Shown here piece after piece: positions 18,275 through 27,522 of a stretch of 64,000 nucleotides of DNA (positions within the stretch are counted from its first letter, which is position 1; every line of letters begins with the position of its first letter). Where the stretch lies: NCBI GenBank assembly GCA_903828255.1, contig CAIKLQ010000501.1, positions 1 to 64,000 of the forward strand. Direction: 5' to 3'. Position numbers and translations under genes: made by a program. The DNA is from an uncultured Verrucomicrobiota bacterium. GTDB taxonomy: Bacteria > Verrucomicrobiota > Verrucomicrobiia > Limisphaerales > JADLHS01. Under the pieces are notes generated by a model. It had not been told where the DNA came from. It did no database searches and was given only the letters and a program-made list of their open reading frames with translations.

Positions 18275-20079
18275 GTGCGTTGCCCAGAGTGCTGGTCATT
18301 GATGACGATCTTGGACGCCCCTTTAAGCGGTCAAACGGGGACGCTCCGGTATTGGAGAATCCAGATCGTGAGGCGTTTTGCATTCGCGCCGGCCTCCAGG
18401 ACGTGACGGGCGACATTCCAGCCGAGAAGATCAATGAACCCGTGGCCGAGGCGGTATTCCTTTCCGGTCTCCGGATTGATGACGGCAAAGCGGAACAAGC
18501 CGTGACGGAAACGCTGGCCGAAATTCGTCGTGGGTGGGAGAAATCGCCGCGATGGGCGCTGATACTACTCGACCTCCATTTCAAGACCGGCCCCCTCAAA
18601 TCGGGCGGTATTCCAGCCGGGCGTCCAGAGGACCGCGATCCGCAACGGTATTTTGGGCTGACGTTGCTTGAAGCCATTTCCAAGGAAGCACAGTTGCAAG
18701 GACTGCCGGTCGTAATTCTCTCCGCGATGGAGCGGGAACGAATTGAGGAGCGATTCTCCAAGGCTGCCAGTGACTTCGTAGATAAGAGCAAAATCAACCG
18801 GGACAAGCTAGGCGAACTGCTGCTTGAACACGGCCTTTTGGCTGATGATCGCATCATCGGCGTCTCTGTGCCGATGTTAACCTGTCTTCGCGATGCCAGA
18901 AGTCGGGCGCGACGTGGTAGCGACAACATCCTCCTCTTGGGAGAAAGCGGATCGGGCAAGGAATTGGTCGCGAATTACATCCACCGCCAATCACCAAACG
19001 CTTCCGGTCCATACATAACAGTCTTCGTTTCGGCGATACCCGACTCGTTGATTGAAGACGAGCTTTTCGGGCATGAGAAAGGGGCGTTTACGGACGGAAA
19101 GGCGGCGCGTTTCGGTGCCGCCAAGCTCGCAAACGGAGGAACCCTTTTCCTCGATGAATTTGCGGACATTTCGCCAGCGGTTCAAACGAAGTTATTGAGA
19201 CTTTTGGACAAGAACACTCGCGAGGTCAGAGCCATCGGGAGCGGCAAAGGGGAGAAGATCAAGTTGCAGGTTGTCATGGCCACCAACCGGATTGAATTGC
19301 TGAATGGCGATGATTTTCGAGCCGACCTTCTAGCGCGGGTTAAAGTAAACGAACCCATTTGCGTCCCCCCGCTGCGCGAGCGGAAGGAGGATATTCGCCC
19401 GCTGGCGCTACACTTCGTCCAAAAATTCGAGACGGAGTTTAAGGCGCAAAAACGCAAGATTTCAGATTCGGCCTGGTCTGCGCTTATGGACCACGATTGG
19501 CCAGACAATGTTCGCGGACTTGAGCGGGTCATTGAGCAGGCGGTTTACAAAGGAAAGGGACTCCGTGCCCTAATGCCAGAGCATTTGAGCATTACCCCGA
19601 GGGTTTCGCTCCCGGTCGTCTCGGGGCGGCGAAACAGAGCAACAAAGGAGGAGAATACGCCGCCATCCACGGGGGCCAGTCCGACCGCTGAGGCTCAGCA
19701 GAAGTCGCCGCCAAGACTGAAGGACGTAATCGCATTGCTTGAAGCGTGTGAGGTGGATGCAAACGGCACGGATGAATGGGCTGGCAAGTTGGATACATTG
19801 CAGGAGTCGTATGGCCTGTTGCTTGCCAAACTCGTGAAAGCGGCCCTGTTGAAGGAGCGCAATTTCAAAGGCGAAATCCAGCATACGCCGGCGATGAGAC
19901 TTCTCGCAGGGCGACGGTTGGCGGAAAAGGGTGAAGCATCCATTGCTTACAGCGCCATCAAGAGCCTGTTAAGTCATCACCCCCCCGCATTGGCAGAAAT
20001 ACTTTCGGACCCCATTTTGAAGCAGATTTACGAAACTGCGTGCGAAAAGCGGTCTGCCAAAAAGCCCAAGGTTTCGTGA
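18271..20079 (+). CDS. receiver + sigma-54 activator-type AAA+ protein
   Basis: VLVIDDDLG, LILLDLHF, VVILSA; AAA: GESGSGKELVA, EDELFGHEKGAFTDG, NGGTLFLDEF, HDWPDNVRGLERVI. No recognisable Fis-type HTH at the C-terminus. Confidence 0.8.
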   Translation: MSALPRVLVIDDDLGRPFKRSNGDAPVLENPDREAFCIRAGLQDVTGDIPAEKINEPVAEAVFLSGLRIDDGKAEQAVTETLAEIRRGWEKSPRWALILLDLHFKTGPLKSGGIPAGRPEDRDPQRYFGLTLLEAISKEAQLQGLPVVILSAMERERIEERFSKAASDFVDKSKINRDKLGELLLEHGLLADDRIIGVSVPMLTCLRDARSRARRGSDNILLLGESGSGKELVANYIHRQSPNASGPYITVFVSAIPDSLIEDELFGHEKGAFTDGKAARFGAAKLANGGTLFLDEFADISPAVQTKLLRLLDKNTREVRAIGSGKGEKIKLQVVMATNRIELLNGDDFRADLLARVKVNEPICVPPLRERKEDIRPLALHFVQKFETEFKAQKRKISDSAWSALMDHDWPDNVRGLERVIEQAVYKGKGLRALMPEHLSITPRVSLPVVSGRRNRATKEENTPPSTGASPTAEAQQKSPPRLKDVIALLEACEVDANGTDEWAGKLDTLQESYGLLLAKLVKAALLKERNFKGEIQHTPAMRLLAGRRLAEKGEASIAYSAIKSLLSHHPPALAEILSDPILKQIYETACEKRSAKKPKVS

Positions 20080-20100
20080 CTCCAGTTTCATATTGGCAGC

Positions 20101-22845
20101 GTGTCTGCCAACCGGGTTGAATGCATTTCCATGAAAGCGTGTCGCGTTGAGATTGCACGCGCTTCAACAAGCGCCGAAGAGCCAGAGTGCATTACTTTGG
20201 CGTTGCAGGCTTTTTTCGGTCTTTTCACTCATGACAGCAGGATCGGGGAGTTTCCGTCGAACCTCATCCAGAAGGATGCAGAGCAAAAGCGGCTGATAGT
20301 TGTTCCTTCCACGCATGAATCCACACTGAATGCAATGATGGAGGAATTGCTGGTCCGTGCCTATGGTGAGCCCCCAAAAGCCATGCAAATTGGGGCTGGG
20401 CACACCCGGTTGATCCTTGTCCGTCTTCATAATGCATCGCCTCGATTTGAAAACCTCGCCCAAATTTACAGGAAGATAGGAATCGCCGAAGTGGTGGAAT
20501 TGGAGCAATTGCCTCTCATCTTCAAATTGGTCCACCTTGCGGGCGACAGCCAGGGCGTGCCGGAAAGCAAAGACATTACCCGTCCCTCAGAACTCCAAGA
20601 GGTGATTGAGACATCTGCCTTTCCCTCTGGAGCCGCTGAGATTATGGAGAGTCTTTTTCGCGACCCAAGTCTTTTGCACTCGACTTCAAGATTCTTGAGG
20701 AAGTCGTCTGTAACTGATGGAGGTTCGCCACAACCGAAAGATGTTTGGCCTCATCAGGGGGAAGCGCCGGTGAGATTGCTCTTCGGTGCGTTTACGGCAG
20801 GTGATGTGGGAAAGAACGAGTTCCTCCAAGCATTGCAGACTATTCGAATGGGATTTGACGAGGCTAACAGTCAGAAATGGAAACTGCAGCTCGGTGAAGT
20901 TTCAGATTGGGCGGAAAATGTCCTCACGCGCAAAACGGCATACCAACAGAACCCGCACCAGCTTGATGCTCTATCGACCTATTTATCTGGCCGCCGCATT
21001 TTGCTTATCGAAGATCAACTTCTGGAGCAGCACTGGAACGTAGCACTGCCGGTGATCTTTGGACTGAAAGGAATCCTTCCGAGGAGAGGGAAACTCAACG
21101 GCCTTGGAGGACCGATACTTTATCACGCTGAGACAGTGGATGACGCTCTGAGACGCTATGGTGAGATGATTGGCTCCTTCGACATTATCCTGTTAGACTT
21201 GTTCTCAAGCGAAGCTCGTCTCACTCGGACACGGCAATTGAAAGGCGCATTACTATCCACCATTGGGGCATCTGTTAACCGACTGGTGACTGAGTTGGAG
21301 AAAGTGCGCGACAAAAGGGCGGTCTGTCCAAATCCTTTTCCGCAACTCGTTGCGTTTTCGTATGAGGGAGGAGGAACTACGGTAAGGACGATTCTTCAGG
21401 ACTTCGGAGCGGCCGACTATTTTATCAAGGGTGCAGAGGGGGAACCGCACAAGGCCGAGTTCTATTCATCCCTGCGCAATTGTGTGATAAACGCACTGAA
21501 GCGCATGTGCATCCACGTAACCGGGCACGCAAATGTTTGCCACAAGGATAGCCGATTCAATCTATGGTTGAGACAATTCAAACCGCAACATCGCCCGCTG
21601 GTGCTCAATCTCATGAAGCACTTTCGATATTACAGTGCGCAAAGCATCGTAAAGCTATTCAATCGTTATCTTCGTGCTGAGTATCCCATAGACACCCGAG
21701 GCAAAACCTTGAGGTTGACGATCGCAAATTTGGGAATAAAGCGGGTGTCTTCCCATAAAGTATGGATTTCCTATCTAGGTCGGTCCACCAAATCGGGGCC
21801 GGCTGCGTTGTCGCTGCTATCTAAGCTGGATTGGCTGAGACCCATGTCTGTCGAGGCGGCAAAACTGATAGAAGCCGTGAAAGCGTTACCCGGGTTGACC
21901 AAGGGAAAACAAATTGGCGATTATATGCCCCAATTCAAGAGCTACGAGGAATTGTGCACGGGCTTCTCTGGAAAACTACTCGGAGGCAAGGTGACGGAGT
22001 TGATTTTGGTAGATGATGTGATCGGATCTGGTGGCCAGATTGATTCCTACCTCCGAAAATGGCTCAATCGGGATTTGCTTAAAGCGCACTGGAGGGAATT
22101 CTTGATGCGATATCTGGCCCGCAACCCGAAAAAGAAGATGGACGCCACAACCAAAGCCAAACTGTGGGAGGCATTTCAAAAAGACTGGCAAAGAGTGATA
22201 GAAAAGTTGAAGGGAGTGGCGGGGGGCAAGCGCGTTCGGATTAGCGCTGTTTTTGCCGTTGGTCCCGAGAATGCCCAACTTCGACGACGGATTCGTGCAA
22301 CGATTAACAGGTCGACGGGTTCAATGACGGGTAGCATCTCGGTGCCCATGTGCCTCAATCTTGTTCGTTCGGTGGGGGACGGCAGGAAACTTGACGACTG
22401 TCATCCAACGGAATGGGATGTGTATCCCGGACACACAAAAATGCCCGGTGCTTGTGGGGGAGAGGTTGTGCTGAACATCCATGTTATCGAGGTCAGTGCA
22501 AACTATACCCAGGCATGTGGAAAGAGCGGTATTAGTAGCCCGACCATAAAAAGGATGTTGTGGGATTATGTTGGAATAACAAATCCAAGGGCGAAGGAAT
22601 TCCGCTGTAATTTTGAACCATTCGGATGGAAGGACGGAGGAGGGCTGATTGCGACCTATGCGAACACTCCGGGCAACACTTTGCCAATCGTATGGGGTGA
22701 CCAAGGAACTAGCCCTTGGATTCCCTTGTGGCCAAGGTTCTTTAATCCGTGGGATGATGGCGGAGCAGAATCTCTCAAGTGCTGCTGTGGCAGGCGAGGC
22801 CGGCAACGCATCTGCGAAAGTGCTGCTAAAAAGTCTGTGCAATGA
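20101..22845 (+). CDS. receiver + phosphoribosyltransferase-like protein
   Basis: RRILLIEDQLLEQ, DIILLDLFS, LVAFSYEGG, DYFIKG (receiver); HFRYYSAQSIVKLFNRYL then LILVDDVIGSGGQIDSYL (PRPP-loop-like). Confidence 0.6.
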   Translation: MSANRVECISMKACRVEIARASTSAEEPECITLALQAFFGLFTHDSRIGEFPSNLIQKDAEQKRLIVVPSTHESTLNAMMEELLVRAYGEPPKAMQIGAGHTRLILVRLHNASPRFENLAQIYRKIGIAEVVELEQLPLIFKLVHLAGDSQGVPESKDITRPSELQEVIETSAFPSGAAEIMESLFRDPSLLHSTSRFLRKSSVTDGGSPQPKDVWPHQGEAPVRLLFGAFTAGDVGKNEFLQALQTIRMGFDEANSQKWKLQLGEVSDWAENVLTRKTAYQQNPHQLDALSTYLSGRRILLIEDQLLEQHWNVALPVIFGLKGILPRRGKLNGLGGPILYHAETVDDALRRYGEMIGSFDIILLDLFSSEARLTRTRQLKGALLSTIGASVNRLVTELEKVRDKRAVCPNPFPQLVAFSYEGGGTTVRTILQDFGAADYFIKGAEGEPHKAEFYSSLRNCVINALKRMCIHVTGHANVCHKDSRFNLWLRQFKPQHRPLVLNLMKHFRYYSAQSIVKLFNRYLRAEYPIDTRGKTLRLTIANLGIKRVSSHKVWISYLGRSTKSGPAALSLLSKLDWLRPMSVEAAKLIEAVKALPGLTKGKQIGDYMPQFKSYEELCTGFSGKLLGGKVTELILVDDVIGSGGQIDSYLRKWLNRDLLKAHWREFLMRYLARNPKKKMDATTKAKLWEAFQKDWQRVIEKLKGVAGGKRVRISAVFAVGPENAQLRRRIRATINRSTGSMTGSISVPMCLNLVRSVGDGRKLDDCHPTEWDVYPGHTKMPGACGGEVVLNIHVIEVSANYTQACGKSGISSPTIKRMLWDYVGITNPRAKEFRCNFEPFGWKDGGGLIATYANTPGNTLPIVWGDQGTSPWIPLWPRFFNPWDDGGAESLKCCCGRRGRQRICESAAKKSVQ

Positions 22846-22850
22846 AGGCG

Positions 22851-24281
22851 CTAGTTCTGGAGGAGGTCGCGTAGTGATATTTCTTGCCAGTAGGAGCTTT
22901 GCCGACGTTGCGCGAGGCTGTTGTCAGCCCCTTGATTGCCGCGATTCAGGTTGAACTCGAAAGACTTGTCTACCGTTTTGCCGTTCCATTGGATTCGCAC
23001 GATGCCTTTCACGCTGCCTTTGGTGTCGAACATGTTTAGCCACACCGATACATCTTCGAGACGGGCATGCTTGACCTCGACGTATTCCCAACTTGCCGTC
23101 CAGTCGCCACTTCGTCCCTGTGGCCCGGCGTGGCGGATGTCGCGGAAATACACGGCATCCGTGGCCTCCGCGCGACGCCAGAACACTTCAGGTGCGCCGG
23201 GACGGGCGGCGACATAGAGATCAACGTCGGCTGTGGATGCCGCGTGTGCCGAGGCCTCCCAAAGAGCGGCAATCCCGATGCGTCCGGCTGGCGTCCTGGG
23301 AATCTCCGTGACGGCTTTCGCAATCGCGGCGGATTCCACCTTTGGGCTGGATACGGGTGGGGCAATGGCTACCGGGGCATTTGTCGGAACTGCGACCGGG
23401 CGGTTGGGTGTTACGGCGGGCGGGACATTGATGCGCGATTCCACTCTGGGTGCATTCTCACGCCGGAAGATCGGCGGGGGGCGCATGACCAAACCCTGGT
23501 CGTTCGGGTCCAGTGTCGCAGTCAAAACGGGCGATGCCTCACCTTGCGCGGCCCGCTCGAACACGCGGGCAATGTCACTGCCGAACGTGCTCAACGTAGC
23601 GCCCTGCTCCGCGATAAACACCGACCAAAACCGCGTGACAGCGCGGCGGTGCATTTCCCCGACGGCCCAATCGTCTGAAGGCGTCAACCAGTGAACGGTT
23701 GTGTTCTGCAACTGCCCTTTGCGCTCCTTGGAGCCGAACAAAGACTCGGTGACGGATGCGGCGACCATGCCGTCGCTCGGCGTCAGCCCTTTCTCCATGT
23801 CAAAAGCAGCCTCGCGCTCATTAGATGCGAGATAGAGCGGTGATCCGATCACAATCACCGCAAGTTTTTCCTGGCCCTGACGAGCGCGGACGACTCCATC
23901 GAGAAGTTGAGGCAGGCGGAGTTGCGTCGCCTGACGCAAATCTGCGGCCGTGGGCGTTTTCAGGAATTGGACCAAGCCAACGAACTTGCCGGCATATTCA
24001 CGGCTGTTGGCGCGGGCGCGTGCCGTTCCTTCTGGCACAACCACCAATGCGAGGCGATTGCCTTGTGGCGCGGCAAGGAACTCAACTCGATCACCCGGTT
24101 GGGCACGATTCAAGAGCAAGTCCATGCTCTGCTTGAAAGCGTCCTGGCTTTGATTCGACGAAAGTCCACCACAGATTGCGACCACGTAGTGGCGTGGCGC
24201 TTCCCCAGCGGGCGCGGCGCTCACAATCAAGGCGGTCGCAAATGTGATGACGGCAACGAGGATGGATTGGATGGTTTTCAT
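22851..24281 (-). CDS. secreted protein with vWA-like N-terminal region
   Basis: Start ATG at 24281 gives signal peptide MKTIQSILVAVITFATALIVSAAPA; GDRVEFLAAPQ, LAVIVIGSPL strands. Confidence 0.55.
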   Translation of the reverse strand: MKTIQSILVAVITFATALIVSAAPAGEAPRHYVVAICGGLSSNQSQDAFKQSMDLLLNRAQPGDRVEFLAAPQGNRLALVVVPEGTARARANSREYAGKFVGLVQFLKTPTAADLRQATQLRLPQLLDGVVRARQGQEKLAVIVIGSPLYLASNEREAAFDMEKGLTPSDGMVAASVTESLFGSKERKGQLQNTTVHWLTPSDDWAVGEMHRRAVTRFWSVFIAEQGATLSTFGSDIARVFERAAQGEASPVLTATLDPNDQGLVMRPPPIFRRENAPRVESRINVPPAVTPNRPVAVPTNAPVAIAPPVSSPKVESAAIAKAVTEIPRTPAGRIGIAALWEASAHAASTADVDLYVAARPGAPEVFWRRAEATDAVYFRDIRHAGPQGRSGDWTASWEYVEVKHARLEDVSVWLNMFDTKGSVKGIVRIQWNGKTVDKSFEFNLNRGNQGADNSLAQRRQSSYWQEISLRDLLQN

Positions 24282-25669
24282 GATTTGGGTTTGTTGTTCT
24301 TGTCGTCGAGGAATTGGTTTAGAAGTTCGCTGGTCTTGCGAGAACGCTCGGACTCCGCTGCGGCGAGGCGATACAACTCCACGGCGCGGGTGACGAGCTG
24401 GTTGCGCTTGGCTTCGATAATTACCAGTTTGCCTTGGAACAGGCCGACCTTCTCGCGTTCCTCGCGAAGCCCGAAAGCCTGCTTGTCCAAATCCGTTTTG
24501 ACGCGCGTCCACATGGGGTTTTCGGCACGCACGGACGGGCGATGGCGTTCCACAATTTGGGTCGCCGTAAGCCACATTGCTCCGGCGACGAGGTTGCCAA
24601 CCAAAAGTTGTAGCGCGAACGTCCACCAAGAGTTTGAACCGTGCGACACCGCGTCAAGCGATGCCATTGACGCGAGCGGGTCGGCTGTGATGCGCGAGTA
24701 GGTCTGCGCAAAGATCGGGACGGCCGCTGCCAGTGACACCATTGCCAGCGTGAATACGACGAACGCGTAACGGCGGCGGGCAAAGTCCGTATCTAACCAG
24801 TTTGCCAGCGACTTGATCAGGAAAGCCCCACCGACAATTACCGACAGGTTGAACATCGCGGCTCTCCAGTAGTGTCCGCGAAAAGCCTCAATGCCGCTCT
24901 CCAGCAGAGTGACTGCGGCACTGTTGATGTCCACCCACAGCAAGAGAAAGCTGAACACCACAATTCCCACCAACTGTGCCGCGTTCCACCAAGTCCACGG
25001 TTGTTGCGATTGGCGCTCGACTTCGATGTAGCGGTCGGTGCGTGTGAGGCGCGCAGTAAGTTCGCGCAGATGGGCTTCCCCACTGCGGACATTCGCCGCC
25101 ATGTCCTGCAATACCTGACGGAGAACCCCCTCCATATCCGCCCAAATGGAGTTGAACTTCGCAATATGGTGATCGCGCACTACGGCTTCACCGCTGCCGT
25201 TCCACGCGGCGGAGAGGATCACGTCTTTGTCGGGGTGGATTTCCGGGCGATCCTTCTTCGTTACCCAATAGTCCATCCGGCTGCTGATGAACGGGCCAGG
25301 GGCTGCATCAACTTCCGCGTGGTGCGCACCGTTGCCGTTGTGCCCCGCGCCATTCACCGAGACCGGCCCTGACGAAACAGGAGTCGGTTTCGCTGCCCCG
25401 TTCCCATTGTGGCCGTTCGCGCCATTGTGCGCCGGGAGCGAGATGTTTTGCTCGGGCAATGCGCCGTCCTGCTTCGGGGTGATGTTGCGGTTTGTCTTCA
25501 TGCTTTCCTTTACAAGCGGCGGTGTTGCCAATGTTTCGTCGCCCGGAATTGGATTGATACGTTGGAGTTTTTGACCCGCCGCAGGCGCATTGGATATTTC
25601 CGGTTGCAGATTCGCTACCAGGAGGTGTTTTTGCCGCACTTCGTCTCCGCTACTTGTCGAGTTCTTCAA
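24278..25669 (-). CDS. multi-pass membrane protein
   Basis: At least three long hydrophobic segments (LVGIVVFSFLLLWV, VIVGGAFLIKSLA, AFVVFTLAMVSLAAAVPIFA) and a basic C-terminus; alternate start at 25501. Confidence 0.6.
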   Translation of the reverse strand: MKNSTSSGDEVRQKHLLVANLQPEISNAPAAGQKLQRINPIPGDETLATPPLVKESMKTNRNITPKQDGALPEQNISLPAHNGANGHNGNGAAKPTPVSSGPVSVNGAGHNGNGAHHAEVDAAPGPFISSRMDYWVTKKDRPEIHPDKDVILSAAWNGSGEAVVRDHHIAKFNSIWADMEGVLRQVLQDMAANVRSGEAHLRELTARLTRTDRYIEVERQSQQPWTWWNAAQLVGIVVFSFLLLWVDINSAAVTLLESGIEAFRGHYWRAAMFNLSVIVGGAFLIKSLANWLDTDFARRRYAFVVFTLAMVSLAAAVPIFAQTYSRITADPLASMASLDAVSHGSNSWWTFALQLLVGNLVAGAMWLTATQIVERHRPSVRAENPMWTRVKTDLDKQAFGLREEREKVGLFQGKLVIIEAKRNQLVTRAVELYRLAAAESERSRKTSELLNQFLDDKNNKPKS

Positions 25670-27335
25670 GCAGCGTCACGCTATTAGCGAACGCGCTGCC
25701 GAGGGTCTTGTAGCGTTCAGCCAGGCCACGGCGGTCTTCCGTGTTGATGCGATAATCGCGGTGCGCCGCCTGCAAATGCTCCGCCGTCATTGCGTCCACG
25801 GTGTCGTCGAAGAAGTTTTGCTTGGCGCGAGTCACCATTTCCTCAAGGTCCGCTCCACTGTAGAACTCGCTTTCCGCCGCAATTTTTGAAATCACGGGAC
25901 GGATTGCATCCTCCGCCATGACAGGTTTAGGCCGACGGCCGATCAAACCAAGGTGCATTTCCAAAATCTGTTGCCGGGCCTGCTGATTGGGATAAAGAAA
26001 CGGGATGACGTAACTGAACCTCCCGGGACGCAGGAACGCGGGGTCAAGGTCGCCCGGCACATTGGTCGTGCCGACGATGATGGACTTGCGGTTGGCATCG
26101 CCGAGCCATTCCAGCATTTGAGCGAATACCCTGCTCGTCTCCTGTGAGGCGCTGTCGCCCTGGCCCGACTTCCTGCTGCCGAACCGATCAATCTCGTCCA
26201 CAAACACAATGGCAGGCGATGCCTGTTCTACCATGTGAATCGCATCTCTCACTCGCTGGCCGGACTCGCCGAGATATTTTGAAAACAGGTTCTCCGTCTT
26301 GAGGTTGATAAACGGTAGATTCGTTTCTCTGGCGAGGGCCTTGGCAAAAAGTGTCTTGCCTGTGCCCGGCGGGCCAAAAATGAGAATTCCGCGCGGTAGC
26401 GGAAGTGCGGCTCGCACAGCTCGTTCCCGCTGTTGAAGCGCCCGCACAAGATTGCGCTGAACCATCCGCTTGACGCCGTTGTAGCCACCCACGTCGTCGA
26501 AGCCGACCGATGGGTCTTCGATTTCTAGTATGTCGGAACGGCGGATGAAGTCGGCTTTGAACTTCTTCACCGTTTCCAAATCAACCCCATCGCGCCTGCC
26601 AGCCTTGGCGGCGCGATAGGCTTTGTAGATGACGACATCCGTCTGGTGAAGCGTGAGGCCGGCGGTGGCGAGAGTGAGCGCGTTCAGTTCCTGCTCCGCA
26701 AGGCGAACTCCTGATTTCCGCGCGAACGCGCAGATGATTTCCCTTCTTTCGGCATCGCTGGCCAGTTCGGGCCGGGCCAGAACGCTCATCCCCAATGTCA
26801 CTTCATCCATCGCGAGCAAGGGGCGGGATGTCACCCAGCACACCACGGATTTCTTGGCGAGAATGTCGCCGTCCTGTGCCCAAGAGCGCACCGCGTTCAA
26901 GGCGTCCAAGTTCTTGACCGAGTTGCCCTCCGGCTGATCGAGGCCGGATAGAATCAATGCGGTCTTCTCGCGCTTCAACTGGCTGTCCATGAATTTGAGC
27001 GCGCCTTGCAGGTCTTTTAGTTCGTTTTCAAGGCCAGCGCCGTAGTTGGAATCCACCGGAGCAGTCACAGCGGCAAAGTTGTCACGCTTCGTTTCCCACT
27101 TCTCCAACCCTTTCCAAGGATGGAAACGATAGACATGCTGTCCGAAAAGGCTGACGAGGTATTTCTCCAATTGTCGATTACGGTGAAAGTCAACGGTCTG
27201 CGCGGTCACGACTGCAGAGGCGCTGCAAAGGACTTCCATCATGGCGTTCTCCAGCCAACGGATGTCGAATGTCGGGGTGTTGGATTCGGGTTGTGACAGT
27301 GCCATACAAAAGGAAGGGAGCGGCGGAAGTGCCAA
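25650..27335 (-). CDS. Ycf46-like AAA+ ATPase
   Basis: FDDVGGYNGVKRMVQRN, GPPGTGKTLFAKALA, IVFVDEIDRFG, GTTNVPGDLDPAFLRPGRF; N-terminal non-catalytic module as in Ycf46. Confidence 0.75.
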   Translation of the reverse strand: MALPPLPSFCMALSQPESNTPTFDIRWLENAMMEVLCSASAVVTAQTVDFHRNRQLEKYLVSLFGQHVYRFHPWKGLEKWETKRDNFAAVTAPVDSNYGAGLENELKDLQGALKFMDSQLKREKTALILSGLDQPEGNSVKNLDALNAVRSWAQDGDILAKKSVVCWVTSRPLLAMDEVTLGMSVLARPELASDAERREIICAFARKSGVRLAEQELNALTLATAGLTLHQTDVVIYKAYRAAKAGRRDGVDLETVKKFKADFIRRSDILEIEDPSVGFDDVGGYNGVKRMVQRNLVRALQQRERAVRAALPLPRGILIFGPPGTGKTLFAKALARETNLPFINLKTENLFSKYLGESGQRVRDAIHMVEQASPAIVFVDEIDRFGSRKSGQGDSASQETSRVFAQMLEWLGDANRKSIIVGTTNVPGDLDPAFLRPGRFSYVIPFLYPNQQARQQILEMHLGLIGRRPKPVMAEDAIRPVISKIAAESEFYSGADLEEMVTRAKQNFFDDTVDAMTAEHLQAAHRDYRINTEDRRGLAERYKTLGSAFANSVTLLEELDK

Positions 27336-27436
27336 TTCGCATCGCGCAATCAGTTGGATTCTCAGAAACGGTGATTCTCGTGTTGTGCCAGTGAGCTATG
27401 ACACAAACTTAAAGACGTAGTTATTTATAGTCGCTT

Positions 27437-27461
27437 CAAACGTGAGCCACGTTCACGTTTG
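27437..27461. promoter_or_regulatory. 9-bp inverted repeat CAAACGTGA-N7-TCACGTTTG upstream of the AAA gene
   Basis: Perfect dyad read directly in the intergenic gap. Confidence 0.45.
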
Positions 27462-27522
27462 GCAGCCGCTGAGGGGCTAAAAGGTCTTGGGGTCGAAGGG
27501 GGTTCAATTCCAGAAAAACGGA

